From: Timema cristinae
Taxonomy: Eukaryota > Arthropoda > Insecta > Phasmatodea > Timematidae
DNA: 64,000 bases
Direction of reading: 5' to 3'
Assembly: GCA_039000515.1 (NCBI GenBank)
Contig: JBCFYV010000935.1
Span: 63,839,604-63,903,603, forward strand
Shown: positions 21,041 to 32,749 of the stretch, one piece after another
Numbering within the stretch: position 1 is the stretch's first letter
Layout of the letters: every line of letters begins with the position of its first letter
Position numbers and translations under genes: made by a program
Notes under the pieces: generated by a model
Database searches by the model: none
What the model saw: the letters and a program-made list of their open reading frames with translations, nothing else
Told to the model about the DNA's origin: nothing

Positions 21041-21650
21041 ACTCTTGTGAGTGGAATTTGAAATAGACGTGGGAACCAAAATAAGATTTTCAGCTAGATC
21101 ATTATCCTTAGCCTTATAACTCGAAATCAGCGAAATTTTTATTTATAATGGAATAACTTTTTTTGTATAAAACCAACTCTTTGTGTACGTGACAGAAATT
21201 CTGAAATAGACGCCGGGAGAACCTAAAACGTAAGGCTTTTTTAGATGATAATTCCATTCATTTCCCTATTTAAGGCCTTATATCTCGAAAACAAGGACGA
21301 GAAGGGATACTTTAATTTATATGGGGTGAAAGAAAACTATTTTTTGTATAAAACCCACTCTTTGTCGACGTGACAGAAATTCTGGAATAGACGCTGGAGC
21401 ACCTAAAACATAAGGCTTTTTCAGATGATAATTCCATTCATTTCCCATTTAAGGCCTTATATCTCGAGAACAAGGACGAGAAGGGATACTTTAGTTTATA
21501 TGGGGTGAAAGTGAACTGTTTTTTGTATAAAACCCACTCTTTGTGGACGTGACAGAAATCCTGGAATAGACGCTGGAGCACCTAATACTAAAGTCTTTTT
21601 TAGATGATAATTCCATTCATTTTACTCTTTGTGGAAGTGACAAAAATTTT
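21041..21650 (+). repeat. Tandem repeat, unit about 180 bp
   Basis: At least three units can be aligned by CACTCTTTGTGGACGTGACA at about 21355 and 21534, with a diverged copy at 21174 and a truncated one at 21622. Spacings are 181 and 179 bases. The two central units are the most alike and the outer ones are diverged. Confidence 0.85.
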
Positions 21651-21709
21651 GAGCGGCTTAAACATAAGGGTCTATTAGATGAAATGGATACTTTTATCTA
21701 TAATATCGA

Positions 21710-21950
21710 TAATCAAACAATTTAATTAACAGATTATTCTTTGTATTATTCGTTGAACTACAAACAACTTAATTAACAGAGCATTCTCTGTATTATTCAT
21801 TGAACTATTTATACCATATAATTTTTGGCGTATTCTATTGATCATTCTTTGAACTAATAAACTAGTTTAGTTACTCAGTTATTATGTTGCAAGTCTGCGC
21901 AACTCCCCAAAATAACCAGATTAAACAGTTGGAGGATGTGGAATAGTTCG
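21710..21950 (+). repeat. Single arm of foldback element X
   Basis: About 230 bases ending ATAACCAGATTAAACAGTTG, then GATGTGGAATAGTTCGG. It is a close inverted copy of 39737-39935, and its distal part matches 38650-38760 directly. Confidence 0.85.
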
Positions 21951-22637
21951 GTCCCGTCTATAGATGCACATTGAATAAAAATAATTGCAGAGTATTTCCA
22001 AAAAATATATTAAAATATAAAGTGAAGCAACTGAAATGCATTTTTTAATAGATTAATTTAAGATTTTAAAATCATAAACCGTTAAGAAAATTCTATTCAT
22101 AAAAACTCAACCTAAAAATATAATCTTATAGAATAAACCAAGTTAAACTAAAACAATCACAATCATTCATAAACTGGTTATGTATATTATTCATATACAA
22201 GAAATCAATCAGATAACGATTTTTTTTAAATCTTTTACATGTATATACAAATAAACATCTTTCAAAAACTATCTCCAACTAAAACAACACCAATGTCCGT
22301 CCCTATCGGTACGACCCTGTTTTTGATAATGGGCAACGAATGTTGTCCTGGCCATCCCTGGTAAATCATTTCGGATTATTTAGTGATTATTTAAAAGTTA
22401 AAACACGGATTTAAAAATATTTATAGCAAGCTGTATGTGGGCCTATAATATGATCTACATCCCTCCCTTACAACCCCCGAACCCTTAATTCCAAATAAAT
22501 ACATTTAACAACAAATTAAAATTTCCGTGTTACTACAGAAAATTAAATATTCTAGTAATGAGTAGAAAATTGTAATGATACTATATATTAATTATAAGAA
22601 TCCATACCACATTAAAATTTAAAAGTCGCTTGTTTGC

Positions 22638-22815
22638 TTTTTTAGTACCGCGTCTTACTACACGTTCGTACTAATTATTATATTTATAGAAAGTGTATCC
22701 GCATTTACGTGGGGGGAGAGTGGGAAAACCATTTTGGAAAAATAAACTCCTCAGTACATCCGACCGAGATTCAAACCTCGACCTCCCTGTCAAAGACAAT
22801 CTATTATACTGCGAG
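22638..22815 (-). repeat. SINE-1 copy, minus strand
   Basis: The reversed tail (AGTACCGCGTCTTACTAC), the GCATTTACGTGGGGGGAGAG body and the reversed B-box (ATTCAAACCTCG) are present. The head is degraded. Confidence 0.75.
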
Positions 22816-22879
22816 ATTGTATAATTTACTTTCTAAGCCCGTTTACCTAATTATTTAAGGAGAAATGATACAGTAATCA

Positions 22880-23240
22880 GTAAGAACGACGTAGCTAACT
22901 GCAAGACCACGTGTATTGAGATGTTTTCTTTTGACCTTGGACAACGAGAGCAAAGTCACAGCTGAAAACCCTCGGACAAAGACAATTCTCTGTGCCCTCG
23001 GAAGGTTTATGGCAGTCACCCTTGTGAAAGGTTTCTATCTTTGTTGCAGCCATCTTGAGAGACCCTAAGACAATGGCTACGTTGACCGGAAGAGACAACA
23101 ACGTTATCTCGAACAGCTCTGGTAGACATTATCATCATCCCTTTTGAATAGGACTGTGCCAGCCAGATTGCCCAATCAGCAAATAAACTTATCAAAGATA
23201 CCGCGACATCCCTTCTTTGTTCACACACATGTTATATCTA
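22880..23240 (-). promoter_or_regulatory. GC-richer block, possible upstream control region
   Basis: This unique block is less AT-rich than its surroundings. It carries an ETS-like ACCGGAAGAG (plus strand) and, on the minus strand, a YY1/Pho-like CAAGATGGCTGC and a TGATAAG GATA site. It lies between the Akt start exon and the candidate exon at 25701. No transcription evidence is available and the call is speculative. Confidence 0.2.
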
Positions 23241-23324
23241 TTTGAATCACCCTTCCCCAACCCTTACCTCACAACCCTTATAGAAATATATATAAGACAT
23301 ATAATATTTAATTTAATTTAGTAC

Positions 23325-23560
23325 CACGTCTTACTACCGTTCGGGTTATACGCACTTACGCTAATGTGTGATGGTAGGGTGATTATGAGATGAAATGAAG
23401 GACCTACAGTTTAACGTGGAATCCGAACCACGGTGGAGTCCTGGAATTCCCCACATTCACAAGATGTCTTGTCAGAGGTGAAGGAAGGGTTTGGTAATCA
23501 GATAAATCTGTGCCGGGACTGAGGACTGAACCCCGGACCCCCCAACACACAATTTCCCGA
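23325..23560 (-). repeat. SINE-2 copy, minus strand
   Basis: Read on the minus strand, the B-box (GGTTCAGTCC), the segment CAGATTTATCTGATTACCAA, the body and the GGTAGTAAGACGTGGTAC tail follow in order. It is the same family as the copy at 26228. Confidence 0.85.
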
Positions 23561-23579
23561 CACCTAATTACACTGATGA

Positions 23580-23766
23580 TCTAGGAATTTAGAAGGTTGA
23601 ATTTATAAGAAGTGAACCCACATTTGCATGAAGGGAGAGTGGTAAAACCACCCCCAGTTTACCAGACCGTGACTCGAACCTCAATCTCCCCCTCCCCCCC
23701 CCTCCCATCTTCAGCAGTCTATCTCAACACGAAACTAGTGCGTTAGCCAACTACGCCACCGAGGCG
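23580..23766 (-). repeat. SINE-1 copy, minus strand
   Basis: The body and tRNA-Leu-like head are present (reversed GCCAACTACGCCACCGAGGC at the end). A C-rich run at 23687-23706 sits in the variable-arm region. It abuts the SINE-2 copy to its left. Confidence 0.75.
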
Positions 23767-23887
23767 AGTAATATATAATGAAATGTATCTCCTCCTATTG
23801 ACTATTTAATTTTCTTATAACATTACCGATAATGGCTGATCAAGGTATAATTTTGGTCACACTCAATAATCATCTGTTCATCCTTGA

Positions 23888-24090
23888 TGACCGCATGGTT
23901 TGAGGCGTCGCTGTCGTGCTAGACTAGACTGATGTTGACAGGGAGTCGGGGTTCGAATACCTTTCGGTGTACTTTGGGTATTACATAATGGTTTTATCTC
24001 TCTTCCCGCCAAATCGGCTACATTTGCTGTTAATTCTACCTTCCTTATTCTTATATTTCACTAGAGCGGGTAGTAAGATGTTGTTCATAA
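23888..24090 (+). repeat. SINE-1 copy, plus strand, diverged
   Basis: Head GACCGCATGGTTTGAGGCG and B-box GGTTCGAATACC are followed by a decayed body and a GGGTAGTAAGATG tail. Confidence 0.65.
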
Positions 24091-24469
24091 AAAAAAATCT
24101 CGTATCAAAGTTAAAAATCCACATTAATGTGTTTTTTTGTATAAGTTAGGCTCGACTATTGGACCTTTCTAGCTAGATGAATATTTAAATATACATAACA
24201 GTAAGCCCTTGCAAGACTTTCGCACATTCAACCTCTCTCCCCCCCTCCCCCCTTTAAAAATATATATATATATTTTTTTTTATTGTTAAAATTAAATACT
24301 CAGCGAGGTGTATACACAAAATGGCCATGAAAGTTTATATTAATGTGAACGTATTTACAATTTACAATACCTCTTTGTATACAATATTTGATGTCATAAT
24401 GCAATCATCTTGAATTTACATTTTCATTTTAATTGAATTAAAAAAAGTTATTGATGAGGAAGCTTTAAT

Positions 24470-24640
24470 TTAGAGGAAGTGCATCCGCTTTTTCGTGGAG
24501 GGATAGTGAAAAATCATTTTGGAAAAATCCCCCCTCAGTACGCCCGACCGAGATTCCAACCTCGATCTCCCACATCAAAGGCAGTCTAGTTTACTGCTTG
24601 AGTTAGCACCTTATACCATGCGGCCACCACAGCGGGGTGA
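24470..24640 (-). repeat. SINE-1 copy, minus strand
   Basis: The body (GGAAGTGCATCCGC, GTGGAGGGATAGTG), reversed B-box (ATTCCAACCTCG) and head (ACCATGCGGCCACCACAGCG) are present. Confidence 0.8.
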
Positions 24641-25700
24641 GTTGAGTTGAGTTGGCAGGACTGTCTGTCTTTGTGTGTGAGAGGGAAAGAGACACGTCTC
24701 GGCTGATAACGTCAAATGACGCCGGGTAGATTTTACACGCGCGATTACAAATCGTCTCAGCAACAGATCCTACGATTTTTTAAATAATACGTTCAGAGTC
24801 AAACCCTCTTCTGTGTTCCAGGGTATCACTATCACACTCATACTCTGTATCACCCTCGTTGGCCAAAATTAAAATATTGTACCTAATAATAATTGTTATG
24901 GATAAGATTTGTTAAAACTTTCTTAGGAAAAAGTCTCACGTAATACACACCATCATTTAAAAAATAATAAAAACAGTTATATTTAAATTAATTTATAGAG
25001 TGACTTACAGGCATTGTTGGTCAAAAGGCTAGGTTCGAATCTTGACCCAAGGCCTAACGCTTGCTTGGATGACAAGAGGGGAAAAAAACAAGTTTGGGGG
25101 TGGGGATATCTCCTTTCTATCTGTAAAGGCGATCTAGAAAATATTGTCAGTGTGAAATAAATTAAAACATAATCATGTGGTTCACATTCTGCATCTGAAT
25201 GCGGGCACATTTCCATAACGTTCCACTTTCCTATTCTCTCCACTATCAATGGCTTCAGAACATTGACAATTAATTTAATTGGTGAAACTATGTTAACAAG
25301 TTGTATATTTTTATTCAAGTACTATATCAACTTATTATTTACCAAATTTTGATAAGTAGATCATTATTAATTCTTAAAAATGATGAACAAATTATACTTA
25401 TTTTTAAATGTTAGATTAAAAAAGTTAAATAAACTTTTCAAGACAAAATGGCGATGATGATGACAAAGGAAACGATTAATATAATATCTATTTAATAATT
25501 TAATCATTTTTAATACTTTCTTTTACTGCAACACTATATTGTTATATTAATTTAATAAAAGTAATGGCTTTAATTAGCCTTTATAAATTACTCATACAAG
25601 TGGTTAAATCATAAAGATCTAGATACATTTATAGGAACAATTATTTTCTAAATATGGTAGTGTTTGGCCAGATGGGGGGAGACAGAGGCGCATCTCTTAC

Positions 25701-25797
25701 CTGGTTGACTTGGATCTCATTAAACTGTTGGAACTTGCTCCGTGTGGACGCGTTAAAGTTCGTGTGTTTAAAAAATTAATTTTGGTGCTAAAACTCA
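25701..25797 (-). other. Candidate upstream (5' UTR) exon
   Basis: The minus strand shows a strong splice donor (GTCAACCAG then GTAAGAG) at 25700/25701, preceded by a locally GC-richer segment. A weak acceptor (GAGTTTTAG) at 25798 would make it an internal exon; otherwise it may be a first exon. Joined to the Akt start exon, a short upstream ORF (ATG, six more codons, stop) would result. Assignment to Akt rests only on strand and position. Confidence 0.25.
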
Positions 25798-26227
25798 ACA
25801 AAGTGCAATTTATAAGTGCTTAATATTAAGTTTTTAACTTACCAACACATTATTTGTCCTGCAGGAATCAATATTACCATTGACTTTACAATTAAGTCAG
25901 TGGTAAAAACACAAGGTATTGTTGGTACTGTCATGAATTCGTATAATCTTAAAAGAACAGTTTCAATTAAATTATTTGTAAAGTTATAAAAAATACATTC
26001 AGAAATAATTTACTTAAACTAAATCTATTTAACTGACATCAAATTTGCTCATTTAAGATCCTTTGACCATAAACATTTTATTGCCCAATTTTATCAAGTG
26101 TATAACTATAATTTATAAGTACTGATTCAATGATTTCATATCATTACAGTTCACGAGTAATGAAGATCCAAACTTGGTATTTTACGTTTTTTGTGTTACA
26201 TTGTTTTGATAAAGTAATTCATTTATG

Positions 26228-26493
26228 GGTGACCTGGTGGTCTAGGGGTAAGGTGTCAGACTTCTGTGCTGGCGGCCGAGGTTCAATCCTTGGTCCCGAC
26301 ACAGATTTATCTGATTACCAAACCCTTCCTTCACCTCTGACAAGACATCTTGTGAATGTGGGGAATGCCAGGCCGCCACCGTGGTTCGGATTCCACGTTA
26401 AACTGTAGGTCCTTCATTTCATCTCACAATCACCCTACCATTACACATTAGCGTAAGTGCGTATAACCCGGACGGGTAGTAAGACGCGGTGCA

Positions 26494-26534
<41 letters not shown>
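26228..26534 (+). repeat. SINE-2, full-length copy
   Basis: tRNA-like head with GGTGGTCTAGGGGTAAGGTG and B-box GGTTCAATCC, a central body (CTTCCTTCACCTCTGACAAG, AATGCCAGGC), a tail (GTAGTAAGACGCGGTGC) and a 14-unit AAT tract. This is the best complete copy in the window. Confidence 0.9.
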
Positions 26535-26535
<1 letters not shown>

Positions 26536-29534
26536 TCATTTATGGGGCTGAAATTTAATATATACTAGAAAATCAAATGAGGTATATACAATGAAATATT
26601 TATAATATTAATAATTTAATTAATATTAATATTCCAATAAATATTTTTATGATTAATATATATGTTAATTTTTATAATACATATTAACAATAATGATGTT
26701 AATATTATAAACTTATTTCATTCTGTACACCTCATGAATGTCTAGTTATACTAGATTTCAGCCATATTACTTGACCATAACATTGGAACACAAGAAACGT
26801 AAAATAGTTTGGCCCCTTATAACTCGCGAGTTGTAATGATTTGAAATAATTGAATCAGTATTTATAGATTATAGTTACTCAATTATTAAAATTATATAGT
26901 AAAATTTTGTTCGTGATATATTTTAGAGTACAGTTTGCAGATTGTTCAATAATATATAAAACTTTCAACAATACTTATATTCACAGTATTTAAAAGAGTA
27001 GGTTTAATTATTATGCCAATAACAAATTGAATTTTTTCATTTTTATTATCTTAGTAAAATAATATTTTAAATAAAAAGAAACAATGATATAATATTATTT
27101 TGATTGTTGAAACCAAAATGATAGAATCTTTCAAATCTTTCAATGCCTTGTGTGGTAGTGTATTTAGTAGTGTATTTAGTTGGAGGGACACTCCAACAAT
27201 GAGACCCATTGAAGCTGGTAACCTTCTTACCCTCTATTGTTGGGGCCCTCACTAGAAATGCATTGTTGCAATATACCATGTCTATGTTTTCTTTTGTTTC
27301 AGGATTTTTTTTTATTATTCAATATTGTTACAGGTTTTCTTCTGTTTCAGGTTTTTTTTTAATTATTCAATATTGTTTCTTGACTTAATTGTGTATGCGC
27401 CTGTTTTTTTAGCTATAAATATCAGTTTCCCCCCCTTCTTTTAACATGTTAGGCAGGATTAGGTTAAGTCACACTGTTGTTTTATAGCCAAAAAGATGGT
27501 GCGAATATTTTATTGAGTTTTACCTATTTTTAAACACGTGAATACCATTCTAAACAAACTAAATCATCAACTTCAAATCGAAGGTTCGTTTCGTTTGTGG
27601 ACGGATGTGTTGTACAGCGTGTTTACGAATAGTTTACTCAATGAATAAAGTGTTTTTATTGTTTGTTTTTTTATTTATTATGTTTTTTGCAAATTCTCAT
27701 TGTTGCATGTGGCACGTTTGCATGTTGATTTGTTAACACTGATGGAAGAGATACTACCCCGGGCTGCCCCTTTTACCTTATTAACTTTATTAAAATATAT
27801 AATAAAAATATCTTTAAACCTATTTAGAGATTGTAAAGTACAATATAATACATTTAATTTTACAGAATTTCATCTGGTAGTTTGGTAATTTAATTTTTTT
27901 CATATAATTTGATGGTATTAATTACTTAATTTCCTTTAATTAAAATATTTCTTTTTTAATATGATAGTCATAATTTGTAACTATTCCTTAATTTGTAAAA
28001 TATTACTTCTGAATAGTTTTATAATCACAAGAATACTACCATTTTCTCAAATTAATTAGCACACATTAGGTTAGTACTAATTAAGCTGATGTGTTAGGAA
28101 TAAGAAAGGCATAATTTAGAGCAAGGGTGTTCACATTTGCGAGGAGAGATAGTGGAAAAGATTAGTAGAAAACCACCCTCAGTACACATTTTATTATTAT
28201 TTAAAAAATGTTGTAATGTAAATTAACCCCATTAAACCATCACGGGCAGCTCCGGGATTTGAACCAGGTAAGACAGTTTTATTATGTAGTCGATTCCTGC
28301 AGGCGCAAGATATTATTTGACAAGTGTATTGTTTAAAATGTTGTTTTGAGTCCAAAACTTGTAAGTTGTGGACTCAAAAAAAGTTCACTTAAAAAAAAAA
28401 ATGCCACGAGACAATCGTAAAGTTTCGTGGGGCAACATTTTCAAAAATCTGATTTTTATCTAAGCCCTTATAAACTAAAGTATTGTTTACTATTAATTTT
28501 CAATTATGGCTCTAACAAAATATTTTTGTTTATTTATAAATGAGACCAGTTTACTTAAAACTAATTTTTTAAATATTATATTATTTTAAAAAAAATAGAT
28601 GTTGTTCAAAATGAATACCTGTCTAGTATTTCACATCATCTTTAAATAAAATAGTATTAATGTTTCATTTCGAATAAAAAGTCAAAAACTGCAATATAAA
28701 TTAATAATCTTGAGGCCAAAACTTTCATAATTTCTATGTATGATCAAGTAAAAATAAGCAAACACATAAAATGTCCAACATGCAATGGGCGGTGATTATT
28801 AATTCCCGAAATACATCAGATATCGTTTGTTTCTGGGACACTCGTCAAAGAGGTATTATTTGTAACTTCACAATTGATTTACAATCCTAGCAAAAAAAGT
28901 GGAATGGGTGGGAGATATTCCGTTGCCTCGGTTTGATTTGGGATACATCAAATACAGGTACTTTACTCTAAAATAATCAATTATAAACTACTGTTTATTA
29001 ATTTTGATCAAAGTCAGAGGTGTCCAGAAAATATCATATGATGGCATTAAATTTAAAACTAGCCCATTTGATGTTTCTGGGTGTTTATAAAAAGAGCGTA
29101 GACTCAAATATTTAGTGTTCTACACAAATAAAGAGTGGAGGAAAATTTTAAAGACTTAAATACGCCGATAAAGACACCCAGCTGTTGTCTAAGCATTTTT
29201 ACTCTTGACATAAGAAAGTATAAAGTGATCGATAACGTGGCCGAAATGGCCTCGGGATTGAATTAACTGATAGTAAATATATAAACTACTACCACTTAGA
29301 GCCTACACTAAAACACAACGGTAGATATTAATTTATGCAATCCAAAATGTATCAATCCAGAAAGTAGAACTGGAAACTAAATAAATAGATTTATTATAAA
29401 ATAATTAATTTTCATTAAAACACTTTAAAAAAAGTCCGAAAAAATTATATTTAAACCCAACAATTAGTTATTTGTATACTAATACTAACGTTAGAACAGA
29501 ATGGAAAGTTTAATAAAATGTAGAAAAACCAGAT
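26535..29534. other. Non-coding AT-rich DNA
   Basis: No gene is visible. It includes a diverged SINE-like stretch at about 28060-28270 and short poly-T tracts near 27306 and 27352. Confidence 0.5.
28060..28270 (-). repeat. Diverged SINE-like fragment
   Basis: The segment GTTCACATTTGCGAGGAGAG followed by GTGGAAA recalls the SINE-1 body. A tRNA-like B-box on the minus strand (GGTTCAAATCC, seen at about 28255-28265) follows after unrelated sequence, so two pieces may be joined. Confidence 0.45.
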
Positions 29535-32500
29535 AATTCTATATTATAGTTTAAAATAGTGAGGGGTGAACGAGATACCAATATTGTATTATAGTTTGAG
29601 ATAGTGTAGTGTGAACGAGATACAATCATTAACTATATTATACTTTAAGACAGTGTAGGGTGAACGAGATACAACTATTGTATTATAGTGTGAGATAGTG
29701 TTGGGTGAACGAGATACAACTATTGTATAATAGTGTAAGATAGTGTTGGGTGAACGAGATACAATTATTGTATTATAATTTAAGATAGTGTAGTGTGAAC
29801 GAGATACAACTATTGTATTATAGTGTAAGATAGTGTAGGGTGAACGAGATACAACTATTGTATTATAGTGTAAGATAGTATTGGGTGAACGAGATACAAT
29901 TATTGTATTATAATTTAAGACAGTGTAGAGTGAACGAGATACAACTATTGTATTATAATTTAAGACAGTGTAGGGTGAACGAGACACAACTATTGTATTA
30001 TAATGAGGAATAGTGTAGGTTGAACGAGATAAAACTATTGTATTATAATGAGGGATATTGTAGGTTGAACGAAATAAAACTATTGTATTATAATGAGGGA
30101 TAGTGTAGGTTGAACGAGATACAACTATTGTATTATAATTTAAGACAGTGTAGGGTGAACGAGATACAACTATTGTATTATAATGAGGGATAGTGTAGGT
30201 TTAGTTAGATACTACTATTGTATTGTATTTTAAGGCAGTGTAGGGTGAACGAGAAACAACTATTGTATTATAATGAGGGATAATGTAGGTTGAATGAGAT
30301 ACAACTATTGTATTATAATTTAAGGCAGTGTAGGGTGAACGAGATACAAATATTGTATTATAATGAGGGATAGTGTAGGTTGAACGAGATACATCTATTG
30401 TATTATAATTTAAGACAGTGTAGGTTGAACGAGATACAACTATTGTATTATAATGAGTGATAGTGTAGGTTGAACGAGATACGACTATTGTATTATACTT
30501 TAAGACAGTGTAGGGTGAACTAGATACAATCATTAACTATATTATACTTTAAGACAGTGTAGTGTAAACGAGATACAACTATTGTATTATATTTTAAGAC
30601 ATTGTAGGGTGAACGAGATACAACTATTGTATTATACTTTAAGACAGTGTAGGTTGAACGAGATACAACTATTGTATTATAATTTAAGACAGTGTAGGGT
30701 AAACGAGTTACAACTATTGTATTATAGTGTAAGGCAGTGTAGGTTGAAATATATACAACTACTGTATTATAATTGAAGACAGTGTAGGTTGAACGAGATA
30801 CAACTATTGTATTATAATGAGTGATAGTGTAGGTTGAACGAGATACAACTATTGTATTATAATTTAAGACAGTGTAGGATGAACGAGATACAACTATTGT
30901 ATTATACTTTAAGGCAGTGTAGGGTGAACGAGATACAACAATTGTATTAAAATTTGTCAGTGTAGGGTGAACGAGATACAACTATTCTATTATAATTAAA
31001 GACAGTGTAGGGTGAACGAAATACAACTATTTTATTATAGTGTAAGGCAGTGTAGGTTGAAATATATACAACTACTGTATTATAATTGAAGACAGTGTAG
31101 GTTGAACGAGATACAACTATTGTATTATAATGAGGGATAATGTAGGTTGAATGAGATACAACTATTGTATTATACTTTAAGGCAGTGTAGGGTGAACGAG
31201 ATACAACAATTGTATTAAAATTTGTCAGTGTAGGGTGAACGAGATACAACTATTCTATTATAATTAAAGACAGTGTAGGGTGAACGAAATACAACTATTT
31301 TATTATAGTGTAAGGCAGTGTAGGTTGAAATATATACAACTACTGTATTATAATTGAAGACAGTGTAGGTTGAACGAGATACAACTATTGTATTATAATG
31401 AGGGATAATGTAGGTTGAATGAGATACAACTATTGTATTATACTTTAAGGCAGTGTAGGGTGAACGAGATACAACAATTGTATTAAAATTTGTCAGTGTA
31501 GGGTGAACGAGATACAACTATTGTATTATAATGAGGGATAGTGTAGGTTGAACGAGATACAACTATTGTATTATAATTTAAGACAGTGTAGGGTGAACAG
31601 ATAAAACTATTGTATTATAATAGTAAGTGTAGGTTGAACGGATAAACTAATTGTATTATAATTTAAGACAGTGTAGGTGAACGAGATAACAACTATTGTA
31701 TTATATTTAAGACAGTGTAGGGTGAACGAGATACAACTATTGTATTATAATAGTTATAGTGTAGTGTGAACGAGATACAACTATTGTATTATAATGAGAC
31801 AGTGTAGGTTGAACGAGATACAACTATTGTATTATATTTAAGACAGTGTAGGTGAACGAGATACAACTATTGTATTATATTTTAAGACATGTAGGTGTGA
31901 ACGAGATACAACTATTGTATTATAATGAAGACAGTGTAGGTGAACGAGATACAACTATTGTATTATAATTTAAGACAGTGTAGGTTGAACGAGATACAAC
32001 TATTGTATTATAATGAGTGATAGTGTAGTGTGAACGAGATACAACTATTGTATTATATATTTAAGACAGTGTAGGGTGAACGAGATACAACTATTGTATT
32101 ATAATTAAGACAGTGTAGGTTGAACGAGATACAACTATTGTATTATAATTTAAGACAGTGTAGGTGAACGAGATACAACTATTGTATTATATTTTAAGAC
32201 AGTGTAGGTGAACGAGATACAACTATTGTATTATAAATTTAAGACAGTGTAGGTTGAACGAGTATACAACTATTGTATTATAATTTAAGACAGTGTAGGT
32301 GAAACGAGATACAACTATTGTATAATATTTAAGACAGTGTAGGGTGAACGAGATACAACTATTGTATTATAATTTAAGACAGTGTAAGTTGAACGAGATA
32401 CAACTATTGTATTATACTTTAAGATAGTGTAGGTTGAACGAGATACAACTATTGTATTATATTTTAAGACAGTGTAGGTGAACGAGATACAACTATTGTA

Positions 32501-32690
32501 TTATATTTTAAGACAGTGTAGGGTGAACGAGATACAACTATTGTAGTATAATTAAGACAGTGTAGGTTGAACGAGATACAACTATTGATTATAATTTAAG
32601 ACAGTGTAGGTTGAACGAGATACAACTATTGTATTATAATTTAAGACAGTGTAGGGTGAACGAGATACAACTATTGTATTATATTTTGAT
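29535..32690. repeat. 45-bp minisatellite array, about 70 units
   Basis: The consensus unit holds GTGTAGGGTGAACGAGATAC, AACTATTGTATTATAAT and TTAAGACA, 45 bases long. Because 45 is a multiple of three, several minus-strand frames stay open for 100-153 codons with a 15-residue repeat (for example VSRSPYTVLNYNTIV); this follows from the period and does not show a protein. A 268-bp block (30950-31217) is repeated exactly at 31218-31485. Right of about 31590 units often lack single bases. Confidence 0.95.
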
Positions 32691-32749
32691 AGTACTTTAC
32701 GTCGAATGAAGACCCAATATGTTATTAATTAATAAATCTATGTGTTACT

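Noticed and set aside
22895..23228. Overlapping minus-strand frames of 68 and 70 codons as a small gene
   Set aside because: No splice sites, no recognisable family and two overlapping frames of similar length; a non-coding regulatory block is at least as likely.
24983..25318. Minus-strand open frame of 111 codons
   Set aside because: No family resemblance, no splice or start context, and its composition follows the local AT-rich background.
29589..31517. Minus-strand open frames of 100-153 codons with a 15-residue repeat
   Set aside because: They follow from the 45-bp period of the minisatellite. Two of them are identical only because a 268-bp block is duplicated.
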